Assembly: GCA_948146395.1 (NCBI GenBank)
Contig: OX411559.1
Span: 3,582,501-3,646,500 of the forward strand
From: Fragum whitleyi
Taxonomy: Eukaryota; Mollusca; Bivalvia; Cardiida; Cardiidae
Length of the DNA: 64,000 nt
Reading direction: 5' to 3'
A program made the translations under genes and the position numbers. Numbering within the stretch: position 1 is the stretch's first letter; each line of letters opens with the position of its first letter. A model generated the notes under the pieces. It was not told the DNA's origin. It was given only the letters and a program-made list of their open reading frames with translations, and made no database searches. Positions 10,501 to 20,072 of the stretch are shown one piece after another.

Positions 10501-13500
10501 TCAAAACTGATTTTAAGGGCTCAAATCTACAAAAAGAGCAAATCATGAATTAATAAAGTCAATTCACCTTCTCTTGTATAGATATGAAGTAAGCAATTAA
10601 CTGGTAAAACTTTATAGGATATAAGATCATTCATTGAAAATTTGAAGGATAACACACAGATTTTTGAATTTCTGTCAATAGGGTCAAATAATCCCCTTGG
10701 TAGGACAATCTTGGGAGAAATATTTAAGGGTCAAATGAAGATATTTACAGATTTTTGGGAGTCAAAACCCTGGTTTAAGGGTCAAACATGGGCCCTAATG
10801 ATGTTGAAAAAGGAATGATTGTACTTATCAGATTTTGTTATTTCCTAAACCCTTCAGAACATTAACACTAGTTCCCATTTCTTCCAGACTCTAGCCATTA
10901 TGATGTCAGGTATACCACTCACAGCCCGGGGACCAGCTCAGATCTGTATATATGATATTCACGCACTACAGGAAAGGTTCTACTTCTCAGATAATGTTAT
11001 ACCTAGGTAGAATAGCTTTGTGTTTCCATCTTCTACAAAATAACACTGTGTTGAAGTCTACCATCAAGATAATTATAAGTTCTTAGTGTTTAAAGGCATA
11101 GATATCTCTTCATTCTATGTTTCTAGAATACTCAAAGAAATTCTTATACTAAATCTGAAAATGTGATTCACAGATCTAGGTCTTAAAAAGTCCAAGGTTT
11201 TAATCCCACTTTGTTAAATAGGAATAAAACACCAGTGGATTTTGAACTCAAAGTTTGTCAAGATAATTCTAAAAGTTAACAAAATTTGAGAAAAGCAGCT
11301 GCTAAACTTATAGTATTGTGGATAATGAATTTCTTAATGCTCACACTAGGTTTTAATTTATGCATAATTTGCAAGATTATGCCTCCACATTTAGGAGATT
11401 GGGGTCATATAGTTTTATAATTATTTTTCAGTCTGCAAAACTTAACCAAAAAACTTACCAATTACTTCATGGCTATTTAAGATACATTGTTGATATATGG
11501 CATGATGATAGATCGCAATATGCATCTCCTGGTACCAAGGTCAAAGTCATGGGAAAAGGTTAGGGCTAGCCACCAAGGTCAAATTTCTCAAAATTTGCTT
11601 TATCAGGGGCATTCATGTTTCACAAACACATCTTGTTGGTTTATCTTATTATACCCCCCACCTACGAAGTAGAGGGGGGTATATTGGTTTCACCATGTCT
11701 GTCTGTCTGTCCATCCATCCGTCCGTCCATCCATCCGTCTGTCCGTCCGTCTGTAGACCTTTTCGTTTCCGGACTCTAACTCAAGAACCAAATGACCTAC
11801 AATCATGAAACTTTATACAAATGTTCCTTATGACCCAAGGAAGTGCCCTATTGTTTTTGGGTCATGTAGGTCAAGGTCACAGTCAGCCTTTGTTCAATTT
11901 TCGTTTCCGGACTCTAACTCAAGAACCAAGTGACCTTCAATCATGAAACTTTATACAAATGTTCCTTATGACTTAAGGAAGTGCCCTATTCTTTTTGGGT
12001 TACATAGGTCAAAGGTCAAGGTCACAGTAAATTTTTGTTCAATTTTCGTTTCCGGACTCTAACTCAAGAACCAAGTGGCCTACAATCATGAAACTTTATA
12101 CAAATGTTCCTTATGACCCAAGGAAGTGCCCTATTGTTTTTGGGTTACATAGGTCAAAGGTCAAGGTCACAGTAAATTTTTGTTCAATTTTCGTTTCCGG
12201 ACTCTAACTCAAGAACCAAGTGGCCTACAATCATGAAACTTTATACAAATGTTCCTTATGACCCAAGGAAGTGCCCTATTGTTTTTGGGTTACATAGGTC
12301 AGAGGTCAAGGTCACAGTAAATTTTTGTTCAATTTTCGTTTCCGGACTCTAACTTGTGAACCAAGTGACCTACAAGCATGAAACTTTATGCAAATGTTGC
12401 TTATGATTCAAAGAAGTTCCCTATAGTTTTTGGGTCATATAGGTCAAAGGTCAAGGTCACAGTAAATTTTTGTTCAATTTTCATTTCCGGACTCTTAACT
12501 CAAAAACCAAGCGGCCTAGAATCGTTAAACCATATGCAAATGATACATATGACCTAAATATTAGTTACAAACACATCCTGCACTAATAGCACTTGCATTC
12601 TGACAAAGCGCTTGTGGGGGGTATTAGTCCGCTCTATGACAGTTCTAGTTTTGATTTGGAAGAATCTGAATTGTAAGCTTCCAGTAATTGAATTTCCACA
12701 GATTGGAATCAGCCATACCATTGCTTCTAGAGACGGTACACTGCCTGCCCGATAAAGACAATGTGGTGTTTGCATTCCCAGATGACGGCGCTCATAAACG
12801 GTTTCATCAATTTTTCCCAGGGTTTGATTTAATCACATGTATAAAGATAAGAAATGGCAATAAGCGAAAAGTAACGATAAAAGAAGGTATGTTTTCTGTT
12901 TAAGAGATGAAGATATTGTTTGTTGACTTCATGAAGATATGAAACTTAAAACCTAATCATACTGTGTGAATAGAAAAAGTGGATTGATAAATGAGTGTGA
13001 TTAGGTTCTTTTGTTTCAAACCTCCATATTCCCTTCTTATCTTATAATTAAATAGCGTGAAGAAAAATTAAAAAAAATAATAATAAAAAAAAAGGCAACA
13101 GATTTCTTACAGTACTTACAAAATACTATAGCTGCATACTCACAAGTATTTTTCATAGGGAAATAAAACCATTTTTTTGCCAATTAGATTGCTTGAATCT
13201 GGACATGCACAGTTTAAATTAAGCTAGTGGACCTGTAATAGTTCCGTAAAATTTTGGAGGTAATGAACTTTAACAGTGTTGACCGAAGTTTCCATTTGAT
13301 TTTCATTAGGAAACCTAGGTCAACATTGTGAAAGGTTATGCATCCAAAATGTTGAGGAGCTACTATGGGTCCACTACCTTAAATTATACAATAATAATGG
13401 GAAAAGATACCAGAATAGTCTGCAAAAGATTTGATATTTTAATTCAATTTTAAGTAGCCTATAAATAATTAATCATTATTATTGGCAATCACAATGAATC

Positions 13501-16500
13501 CACATAAAGTTATCATCAGTTTTCAATATTGCCCACTAACAATAACATTTATTATACTGCAAAGAAAATTCTAGCATTTTCATTGGTTAATGCAGACCTG
13601 ACAAACATTGATAGCTACGGCCGCTCCAGTATTACCTCTAATGTTTCCTTAAGGCGCCTCGACGTGAACATAGACAAAAAAATCGAAACGTTAATGGCAG
13701 CCATGTTTCTCTCGCTTCGCTGATAACACGACCCGAATATACACACTAGGATACAGTTGAAAAGGATGTCAGTTAATAATGTGCAAATAAAAAATGATAT
13801 AGATGTCAATAAATACCTTAAATTTGTACAAATCTGTCCATTTAAAGTGCCAAGTTTCTCGAAGTTTCAGCCAACAAACGCTTCCATATCACAATAGCGC
13901 AGAGTGTAGTAGTGTGACGTCACAACTATATATGACGTCATTTTGTACATGTTTTCTTTTCATAGAGGCGCATTAGGGGATATTGGTGGTTTAAAAGAAA
14001 TCGGTTTATACGAACGCCTCAAATAGGCAAAAGACAGATGTTTAGCCCTAAAACTTTGAAGTATAATAAATTCGTAATACGGTTTCTTGCCTGGGTATAT
14101 GACGATTTATTCCCGGCAGTAAAAATATGTCAACCCTCGCCTACGGCTCGGGTGACATCATTTTTCCAGCCGGGAATAAATCGTCATATACCCCGGCAAG
14201 AAACCGTATAACTAATATTATCATGCAATAAAGCCTGTATTGACCTGATATTACCTGTCTGATAACATGATATCAGACTGTCTATTTTTAGAAAAAAATT
14301 GCACTTTCACCTGAATTTCTTTGATTTTTTAAGGGTTTATTAAAATTAAGTGCTGAAAAATGATTGCATGATAAATAGAATAACATGTAAGTGTCTTAAA
14401 ATATAGGGTGCGAGAAATTATCATGACTCGGCAAAGCCTCATCATGATAAATTCTCCAAGACCAGATATCATTTATATTTTAAGACACTAACATGTTATT
14501 CTCTATATGTCACCCATGTCACACAAAATGGACCATCTGGGAACTCTAAAATAATAATTCAAAAAGATATAAGGTCCAGCATTTCCATCTGACTACAGTC
14601 GACACTTAACACAGATGGTCCCTTTTCATGTGACAAATAATTTTGGAATATCTGACTTCTATGCAAAACTTTATTCTTCAGAATTCTCACACATAGTTTT
14701 TCAAAGGAATCAGAGACTTACAACAATATAGTTTTCATCCGACATTTGACAAAAATCATTGTGACATGTGCCATTTGTTTCCCACCAATGTGTGTGTGAT
14801 AAGTATGTGTGCCTAAGTGGGACGAGCAGCTGATGAATCGGATGAAATGTTGTGCTTGTACTGGCGTGAGAAACCCCGTGAAACCATTGTTAGGTGAACT
14901 AGCAGTGTGATATAATAGCAATAGGGTTGAAAGTGGTGTTAAATACAGAATTGTTTGATGGTCTTATTTCATAAGTGGAGTAAGATCAATTTACTGATTG
15001 CATTAGTTCTGCTCGAGCAACCTCCTTTGACTGTATTTTATAGGTATAATTCTAAAACTGTGCATGATTAAGAACATAATGAATTTGACACTCATTCCAA
15101 TTGAAATCATTCCAAATCATGCTCTCAGTGCTTCAGTCATTCATTCCAAACACTCACTTTTACCATTTAAAACGTTCAAAAATTGTTCAGAACACTTTAA
15201 AGTCTTTCAAAATTGGACCATGATTACACACAAACAGGGGAGGTAAAGAAATATTCCTTTTTTTTCCATTGGATAAAAAAGTAATATTATTTTACGGCCC
15301 TTTTATTCCATTCTAGACTTGCTCATCCTACTAAATTACTTTCATGCCAAATCATTCCAAATCAACCATTTTGTCAACATCATGATGCCATTAACTGTAA
15401 CAACAATTTGATGAAGGATGTAGTTACAAGGTTTTTTTAATTGACACCAACAACTTGTATGTTGTAGGAGACCCCCAGGGTAAACATGTTATAATAGTAG
15501 ATGATCTGGTACAGACAGGGGGCACGCTGAAGGAATCAGGGAAGGTTGGTATCTTTATATTCCCCCACCTACAAGGTAAATGGGGGTATACTTTACAGTG
15601 TTTGTCCATCTGTCTGTCTGTTTGTCCAGTCAACTGTCTGCAGACTTTATATTTTTGGATGCTATCTCCAAAAACAACAATTATGGAATAGATATCTAGA
15701 GATCTTTCATGACACCTCTTATATAAGAAAAAAAACAACATCAAAGCATTCCTTTTGAAATAGATTTTTAGACAAACCCATGGTCAGTGTGTGACCCTTC
15801 ATGGGCAAGTGTTCAATTTTAAGCTTATGCATTTTGTAATAGTGACATCAGCAGAAATTGCTGGGTAATTGAAAGGGATTAACTGAAAGAACTAGTTATA
15901 CAATTTATGTAAAAAAAATTGATTGTGAATAGCAAAACAGTTATAACTACCTATGTATTTATAGACAGTTACAACTGTTTCGAACTGAACAATTGCAATG
16001 TTTTAATAGCTCTGGGTTGTTTGCTTTGATTTCTAAATGAATTTGCAAAATAGCTCTGCGTTTTATGAAATTTGCCATTTTAAACAAATTTTTGGATAAT
16101 TTGCTTCAACCTCATGGACAAGATATGTTTAACACCAGCCCTGCCTATATGATAACAAAACAGTGCAATCTGTTTGCAATTTACACCCTGCTTTGCATGT
16201 GTACTTGTGTGCTAAGCTGGGTTTAATTTGCAAACAGTTTGCCAGGTTTTGTCATCCTGAAAGCAGCGTAATTGATCTAGATCTAGTTTGAATATTTCTT
16301 TTCTATTTCAGGCCATTCTGGAAAAAGGAGCATCAAGCCTCAGTGCATATGTTACACATGCAGTCTTTCCTAACGAAAGTTGGAAGAAGTTTACAGAAAA
16401 TGACGTACAGTTCAAAAACTTTTGGATCACTGATTCCATTCCTCATGCAAATGAGATTTGTAAACATGAACCATTCAAATTGCTCTCCCTGGCTGGACCA

Positions 16501-16545
16501 ATATCAAGCATGTTGATTGGTTATGATTTGGTGCAACACTCATGA
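7396..16545 (+). CDS. Ribose-phosphate pyrophosphokinase (PRPP synthetase), plant PRS4-like type; 7 exons, N-terminus missing
   Basis: PRPP synthetase moves pyrophosphate from ATP to ribose-5-phosphate, giving PRPP for purine, pyrimidine, NAD, His and Trp synthesis, presumably in the cytosol. Exons 7396-7540, 8319-8391, 9731-9824, 10888-11006, 12702-12886, 15468-15544 and 16312-16545 join in frame with GT/AG borders to give 308 residues plus TGA. Diagnostic blocks in order: [84 protein letters not shown], the PRPP loop [14 protein letters not shown], and [17 protein letters not shown]. These match the class II, plant PRS3/4-like branch rather than animal PRPS1/2, whose catalytic loop is of the ARQDKK type. 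The family is about 330 aa, so some 20-30 N-terminal residues lie in an upstream exon I could not place between 971 and 7395. Introns carry several transposable elements. No frameshift or missing motif is seen, so it is probably functional. Confidence 0.93.
7610..7725. repeat. Foldback hairpin in PRS4-like intron
   Basis: Arms ACATAAAAGATGATATTAAT and its complement round a short loop. A second copy is at 22127-22228. The remaining intron to 8318 shows nothing. Confidence 0.65.
8319..8391 (+). CDS. PRS4-like gene, exon 2 of those visible
   Basis: Encodes (V)[18 protein letters not shown] then LYMFP, the conserved second strand and helix of the N-terminal half. Acceptor ACTATTTTCAG, donor AG/GTATGT. 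A TTAA-flanked element starts at intron position +8. Confidence 0.92.
8399..8626. mobile_element. TTAA-flanked piggyBac-like MITE, family B
   Basis: 228 bp bounded by TTAACCCTTTGCTG and GGAAAGGGTTAA. Copies at 48416-48621 and 50731-50972; partial copy about 23865-23965. It starts at +8 of the intron. Confidence 0.85.
8655..8936 (+). mobile_element. Pearl/Helentron-like element, short
   Basis: 5' TTATACCCCCCACTTATG, CTGTCCATCCATCCG microsatellite, one core, inverted GGGGGTATTA, hairpin CTGATTGGCATCAG, end TCTTG. Same family as 11648-12648. Confidence 0.8.
8937..9730. other. Intron DNA with a fragment of a TTAA MITE end
   Basis: GGTCCACTACCTTAA at 9249-9263 is one terminus of MITE family C (compare 13219-13382). 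Otherwise nothing recognised. Confidence 0.5.
9731..9824 (+). CDS. PRS4-like gene, exon 3 of those visible
   Basis: Encodes [20 protein letters not shown] followed by [12 protein letters not shown]. It carries the [10 protein letters not shown] catalytic-flap block typical of plant PRS3/4-like enzymes. Acceptor TTATTTTCAG, donor AAG/GTTAGA; it ends in phase 0. Confidence 0.93.
9889..9945. repeat. Short direct duplication
   Basis: A segment of GGTAGAAAT followed by an A-run and ATATTTGA occurs twice in tandem within the intron. Confidence 0.6.
9946..10887. other. Intron DNA, nothing recognised
   Basis: AT-rich. Loosely repeated GGGTCAAA phrases at 10490-10790 suggest a very old core repeat but no unit can be defined. 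Confidence 0.35.
10888..11006 (+). CDS. PRS4-like gene, exon 4 of those visible
   Basis: Encodes [20 protein letters not shown] then [30 protein letters not shown] corresponds to the metal- and PRPP-binding D-x-H segment. Acceptor ATTTCTTCCAG, donor CTAG/GTAGAA. Confidence 0.93.
11007..11647. other. Intron DNA, nothing recognised
   Basis: AT-rich intron preceding the 11648 element; GGTACCAAGGTCAAAGTCATGG near 11540 resembles old core-repeat phrases but is not assignable. Confidence 0.35.
11648..12648 (+). mobile_element. Pearl/Helentron-like element with ~145-bp core array
   Basis: 5' TTATACCCCCCACC, a CTGTCCATCCGTCCG microsatellite (11700-11756), five to six cores of about 145 bp (TTTCGTTTCCGGACTCTAAC, CAAGAACCAAGTGACC, AAACTTTATACAAATGTTCC, CAAGGTCACAGTAAATTTTT), inverted GTGGGGGGTATTA, then TTCTAG before TT. 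Neighbouring cores in the middle are nearly identical while the last two have diverged. Confidence 0.85.
12702..12886 (+). CDS. PRS4-like gene, exon 5 of those visible
   Basis: Encodes [40 protein letters not shown] and [23 protein letters not shown] in sequence. The [10 protein letters not shown] block is characteristic of the family. The acceptor (TTTCCACAG) is 53 bp after the 3' end of a mobile element; donor GAAG/GTATGT. Confidence 0.94.
12939..13029. repeat. Foldback hairpin, 'CCTAATCAC' family
   Basis: Arms GAAACTTAAAACCTAATCA and its complement. It lies in the PRS4-like intron after exon 12702-12886. Confidence 0.65.
13219..13382. mobile_element. TTAA-flanked MITE, family C
   Basis: 164 bp with ends TTAAGCTAGTGGACC / GGTCCACTACCTTAA and the internal phrase GAACTTTAACAGTGTT. 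Copies: about 25904-26068, 41567-41704, 55414-55569, fragment 9249-9263. Confidence 0.8.
13383..14070. other. Intron DNA, nothing coding
   Basis: Contains TGACGTCA-like octamers at about 13917 and 13934, which recur inside repeats at about 50420 and 53840, so they probably belong to a repeat rather than a promoter. Confidence 0.35.
14071..14215. mobile_element. Near-perfect palindromic foldback element
   Basis: Arms of about 65 bp (ATACGGTTTCTTGCC ..., GACGATTTATTCCCGGC) face their complements around CTCGCCTACGGCTCGGG. No coding capacity. Confidence 0.8.
14373..14505. mobile_element. Palindromic foldback element
   Basis: Arms with AGAATAACATG, AGTGTCTTAAAATATA and AATTATCATGA face their complements round CTCGGCAAAGCCTCA. 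Confidence 0.75.
14517..14637. mobile_element. TIR element, 'GGGACCATCTGG' family
   Basis: Ends GTCACACAAAATGGACCATC / GATGGTCCCTTTTCATGTGAC are inverted. Relatives: 52440-52697 and 55216-55320; fragments near 17283 and 20073. Confidence 0.7.
14800..14945 (+). mobile_element. SINE body fragment
   Basis: Contains GTACTGGCGTGAGAAA, CATTGTTAGGTG and GTTGAAAGTGGTGTTAAA, the 3' half of the SINE seen at 19425-19580 and 34604-34985. No tRNA head. Confidence 0.65.
14946..15467. other. Intron DNA, nothing recognised
   Basis: Multiple loose ATTCCAAATCATTCC phrases but no clear unit. Confidence 0.35.
15468..15544 (+). CDS. PRS4-like gene, exon 6 of those visible (PRPP loop)
   Basis: Encodes [20 protein letters not shown] then [19 protein letters not shown] is the phosphoribosyltransferase-type PRPP loop. 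Acceptor TATGTTGTAG, donor AAG/GTTGGT. A 5' fragment of a mobile element starts about 10 bp into the next intron. Confidence 0.94.
15555..15780 (+). mobile_element. 5' fragment of pearl/Helentron-like element
   Basis: Starts TATTCCCCCACCTACAAGG with a GTCCATCTGTCTGTCTG microsatellite; no 3' hairpin end found. It begins about 10 bp after the donor at 15545. The right limit is approximate. Confidence 0.65.
15781..16311. repeat. Intron with two foldback elements
   Basis: A TAACTGCC-type hairpin (15938-15988) and a copy at about 16128-16266 of the CAGCCCTGC...foldback (compare 54047-54195 and 61558-61692). Confidence 0.6.
16312..16545 (+). CDS. PRS4-like gene, last coding exon
   Basis: Encodes 77 residues and TGA, starting [20 protein letters not shown] and ending [16 protein letters not shown]. 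The [16 protein letters not shown] block matches the C-terminal strand and helix of PRS4-like enzymes. Acceptor TTCTATTTCAG. A possible AATAAA signal lies at 16813-16818. Confidence 0.93.
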   Translation, partial: AILEKGASSLSAYVTHAVFPNESWKKFTENDVQFKNFWITDSIPHANEICKHEPFKLLSLAGPISSMLIGYDLVQHS

Positions 16546-16812
16546 TTGACCAATCATAGAGACTTTGAGTTTCTAGTTTCACATATCACTTGCTCAGTAT
16601 GAAACAGTTGTAACTGCATTTAAACATACAGGCAGTAAACCTTTGTCATACATAAACCAGAATATTCCCGCATATAATGGATGCATAGACAAAGATCAGC
16701 CTGCAGATATGTGCAGTCTGATCTAAGTCTTTACCCCTTGATTTTCTTTTGATTTTCTTTTTCAAACCAGAATAGTTTAGAAATTGTATTTTCAAAATGA
16801 TTACTGATTCAC

Positions 16813-16818
16813 AATAAA
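16813..16818 (+). terminator. Possible poly(A) signal of the PRS4-like gene
   Basis: AATAAA 268 bp after the stop codon, within the decayed MITE at about 16625-16835. Nothing better is seen before the next element. Confidence 0.35.
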
Positions 16819-16835
16819 TGCATCTGGTATTTCAT

Positions 16836-17130
16836 TTTTATGCCCCTCTTCAAAGAAGAGGGGTATATTGCTGTGCACTTTGGGACGGTCTGTCAGTCAG
16901 TCAGTCAGTCTGTCCGTAGACCCATTTTCTCCAGAACATATCTAAAAAAATATGCAAGCTAGAATCATGAAACTTCGCAGGTGGATAGATTTCATTGAAG
17001 AGAAGTGTAGTGCTCAAGAACCATAACTCTACTCATCATATTTTGTGAGTTATTGCCTTTTTTGATTGGCAAAGAATAAGCTATTGACCTGCTTTTATGG
17101 GGGGTATAAATGTTTTACAAACATCTCTTG
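16836..17130 (+). mobile_element. Pearl/Helentron-like element, short
   Basis: 5' TTTTATGCCCCTCTTCAAAG, GTCAGTCAGTCAGTC microsatellite, one core, inverted GGGGGGTATAAA, hairpin ATGTTTTACAAACAT, end CTCTTG before TTT. It is inserted in the decayed family A MITE. Confidence 0.85.
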
Positions 17131-17497
17131 TTTAATGCAATTTTGCCACAATTTTTATTCACCATGGTTGTGATTTGAAACAACATTCAAACATTCAACA
17201 TAAAACAACTGTTTCATTCTGCGCTTTATATGCAATATTACAATGCAGGGTTTATTTATCATTTCATGTGTGTTACTAGAAAAGGGACCATCTTGCTATA
17301 GCGAAACATATTGATGGCTCATCAGCATGGAACAATTGTAACTGCCTATTAACATATAGGCAGTTGCAACTGTTTCACAATGAGCCATCAATATATACCC
17401 TAGTCAAAATTGACAAATTGTGCAGGCGAACCAGGATAGAAACTTTTCAATTCTGCTGATTTTCACAATTATACCTTCATATGTAATTATTTTATCA
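17131..17497. repeat. Non-coding with a GGCAGTT-type hairpin (17329-17392)
   Basis: Hairpin arms include TGGCTCAT, ACAATTGTAACTGCC and their complements. A GGGACCATCTTG fragment precedes it. Confidence 0.6.
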
Positions 17498-18427
17498 TGA
17501 CTTTGGAAAAAAAAGAGGGCTATACTGGTTCTCCCTTTCTGTCCATCCTTCCATCCTGCTGTCTTTTCATCTGTCCTTAAGGAAAAATTTCCTCAGTCTC
17601 TTCTCAGCAACAAAGTATCACATTGACTTGAAATTTGTTCATATTAAGACCCTGGGGTCATATTTGGGCTCAGCCCAGGGGCATCCCTTTTAGCTCATCT
17701 GAGCACAATTGGTGAAAATAGAAAAACCTGCAAAAATCCTCTTTTCCGAAACCAGATGGCAGACAGCTTTCATATTTTGTATGTAGCATCATCTAGTGGA
17801 CCTCTACCAAGTTTGTTCATATCAAGACTCTGAGGTCTATTTGGGCTCCACCCAGGCACATCCCTTTTAGCTCAACTGAGCACAATCGGTCAAAATAGGC
17901 ACATCCCTTTTAGCTCATCTGAGCACAATGGGTGAAAATAGGGAAACCTTCAAAAATCATTTTTTCTGAAACCAGATGGCAGACAGATTTCCTATTTGGT
18001 ATGTATCATCATCCAGTGGACCTCTACCAAGTTTGTTCATATCAAGACCCTGGGGTTATATTTGGGCTCCACCCAGGCACATCCCTTTTAGCTCATCTGA
18101 GCACAATGGGTGAAAATAGGAAAACCTTCAAAAATCTTCTTCTCTAAAACCAGAAGGCAGACAGCTTTCATATTTAGTATGTAGCATCATCTAGTGGACC
18201 TCTACCAAGTTTCTTCATATCAAGACCCTTGGGTCACATTTTGGCTCCATCCGGGTGCATCCCTTTTTACATAGAATCAAAGAGCAAAGGCATATCCTTC
18301 TTGCTCTTGGCTGAAAATTTTCCATGATATCGATCTTATGTAGAAATTATCTCCTTTTTGTGTCTGCCTATTTAATTAATGTGATGTCCCAGGGGTTAAA
18401 GAGACTCAGGTGAGCGATCTGTTTTAG
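17498..18427 (+). mobile_element. Composite pearl-like element with GGGCTCCACC core array
   Basis: A CTGTCC...-rich start is followed by four to five cores of about 165-180 bp, each with TTTAGCTCATCTGAGCACAAT, CCAGATGGCAGACAG, GTAGCATCATCTAGTGGACC and ACCAAGTTTGTTCATATCAAG. A terminal CTCAGGTGAGCGATCTGTTTT resembles the inner 3' repeat of the AGCTCACCT family; the hairpin is not clear. Confidence 0.7.
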
Positions 18428-18557
18428 TTGAAGAGTTTTATAAATTTTGTATTTTATTAAGATATGATAATATGATATTCTTTTATATGATATTATGAAA
18501 AAAATGAAAATTCTTTAAATTCACTGATTAAAACTAGTGCTTAACATATAAAACTGT

Positions 18558-19408
18558 TTTTAGCTCCACTGGCTGAAAGCCACTGGGGCTATTGTTATGG
18601 CCTTTTGTCCGTCATGCGTCTGTCCTTGCGTCCGTGCGTCCGGTTGTAAACTTTTTCTTAAAAATCTTCTCCTCAGAAACTACTGGATGAATTTCAATCA
18701 AACTTCACAGGAATGATCCTTGGGTGACCCTCTTTCAAAGTTGTTAAAGAAATTTTGATCCAATGAAAAACATGGATTTCAAGGGCGTGGCTAATTTCCA
18801 AATATGGTAAAAAGTGAGTTTTCTCAGACTCTAATTGATGGATACCAATGAAATTTTACATGAATGATCCTTGTGTGACCCTTTATCAGTCTACAAAAGA
18901 TTATTGAGATCATATGAAAAATATGCATTTTATTGGTGGAGGTCATTTCTCTAGATGTTATATAGTGTAAATTTCAAAATCATTTTCTCAGAATGATGGA
19001 TATCAACCAAATTTCACTGGAATGATCCTTGAGTGTCCCTTTATCAGTCTACCAAAAATTATAGTGATCTGATGAAAATTATGTATTTTATGGGCGGAGG
19101 TCATTTCTTTATATGTTATATAGTGGAAGCTTTGGAAATCATTTTCTCAGAATCTAACCAATGGATATCAACCAAATTTTACTGGAATGATCCTTGAGTG
19201 ACCCTCAGTCTACAAAAAATTATTGTGATCAGATGAAAATATGCATTTTATGGGCGGATGTCATTTCTCTATATATTATATAGTTGAAACTTCAAATCAT
19301 TTTCAACATCAGTAGAATCCAAAATATCTAAAAGTCTAGTCAAAACTTTTATTGCTTTACAAGAATTTCAAGCCTGTGGAGAGACTCAAGCCATTCATGG
19401 CTTTCTAG
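18558..19408 (+). mobile_element. Pearl/Helentron-like element, AGCTCCACTGG family
   Basis: 5' TTTTTAGCTCCACTGGCTG, GTCCGTCATGCGTCTGTCC microsatellite, five cores of about 120-150 bp (GGAATGATCCTTGAGTGACC, GGGCGGAGGTCATTTCTCT), inner GTGGAG repeat, hairpin AAGCCATTCATGGCTT, end TCTAG before TT. Copies at 24127-24615 and 29240-30265. Confidence 0.85.
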
Positions 19409-19424
19409 TTAGAATATGTTGTCA

Positions 19425-19580
19425 CCTTCATTATGTGAGATAGTAGCTGGAGACTAGGGAAGGATGTAATGGTAGTACTGGCGTGAGAAATACCAGGAAT
19501 CCATTGTTAGGTGCTCCAGCCGCCGCGATATAACTGAAATAATGTTGAAAGCGGCGTAAAACCCCATTCAATCAATCAAT
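19425..19580 (+). mobile_element. SINE body with ATCA-repeat tail
   Basis: Contains GTGAGATAGTAGCTGGAGAC, TACTGGCGTGAGAAATACCA, GGTGCTCCAGCCGCCGCGAT, GTTGAAAGCGGCGTAAAAC and a tail ATTCAATCAATCAATCA. 5' truncated. Confidence 0.75.
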
Positions 19581-20072
19581 CACCTTCATTATGATGTCAT
19601 TTTCACGGTAACAAAACAGCTATGCTATACGCTCAGAGCTCATTTGAAAAGTTATTTTACAAGAGTAATGACACCCATGTAACTTCAAAAGTATTCAACA
19701 GGGTTATTTCAACCCCACAAGGTAGGTCATTTTAATAATTAGTATTAAGCCTGACTGCCTTAATGGTCAAGTAATTTTGAGATTACCAGTTTGAAAATAC
19801 CAGTTTGAAAAATACTTGGACTAGTTAATTGATGCCCCTCTACAAGTTGTATAAATTGGCTATAGCATGTTTAAGCTACCACCTTTTTTAAAGGGATGTA
19901 AAACATCTGGATTTTGAGAGCAACCCCTTTAACTTGTAGTGATGTAAATGTATTTTTCTTAATTGGCTTCTTAAAAATAGCTTGTGTTTGTTCATGCAAC
20001 AGTAGGACAATCTTGTATGTTTATACATGCAACATTGTCACATAGTGGCATGTCTAACAATCTGAATATATA
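19581..20072. repeat. Non-coding with an old repeat copy
   Basis: About 19590-19710 resembles 53835-53960 (GAGCTCATTTGAAAAGTTAT, TAATGACACCCATGTAA). Nothing else recognised. Confidence 0.5.

Noticed and set aside
13900..13945. TGACGTCA CRE-like sites as a promoter
   Set aside because: They sit in a PRS4-like intron and the same surroundings recur at about 50420 and 53840, so they are repeat-borne.
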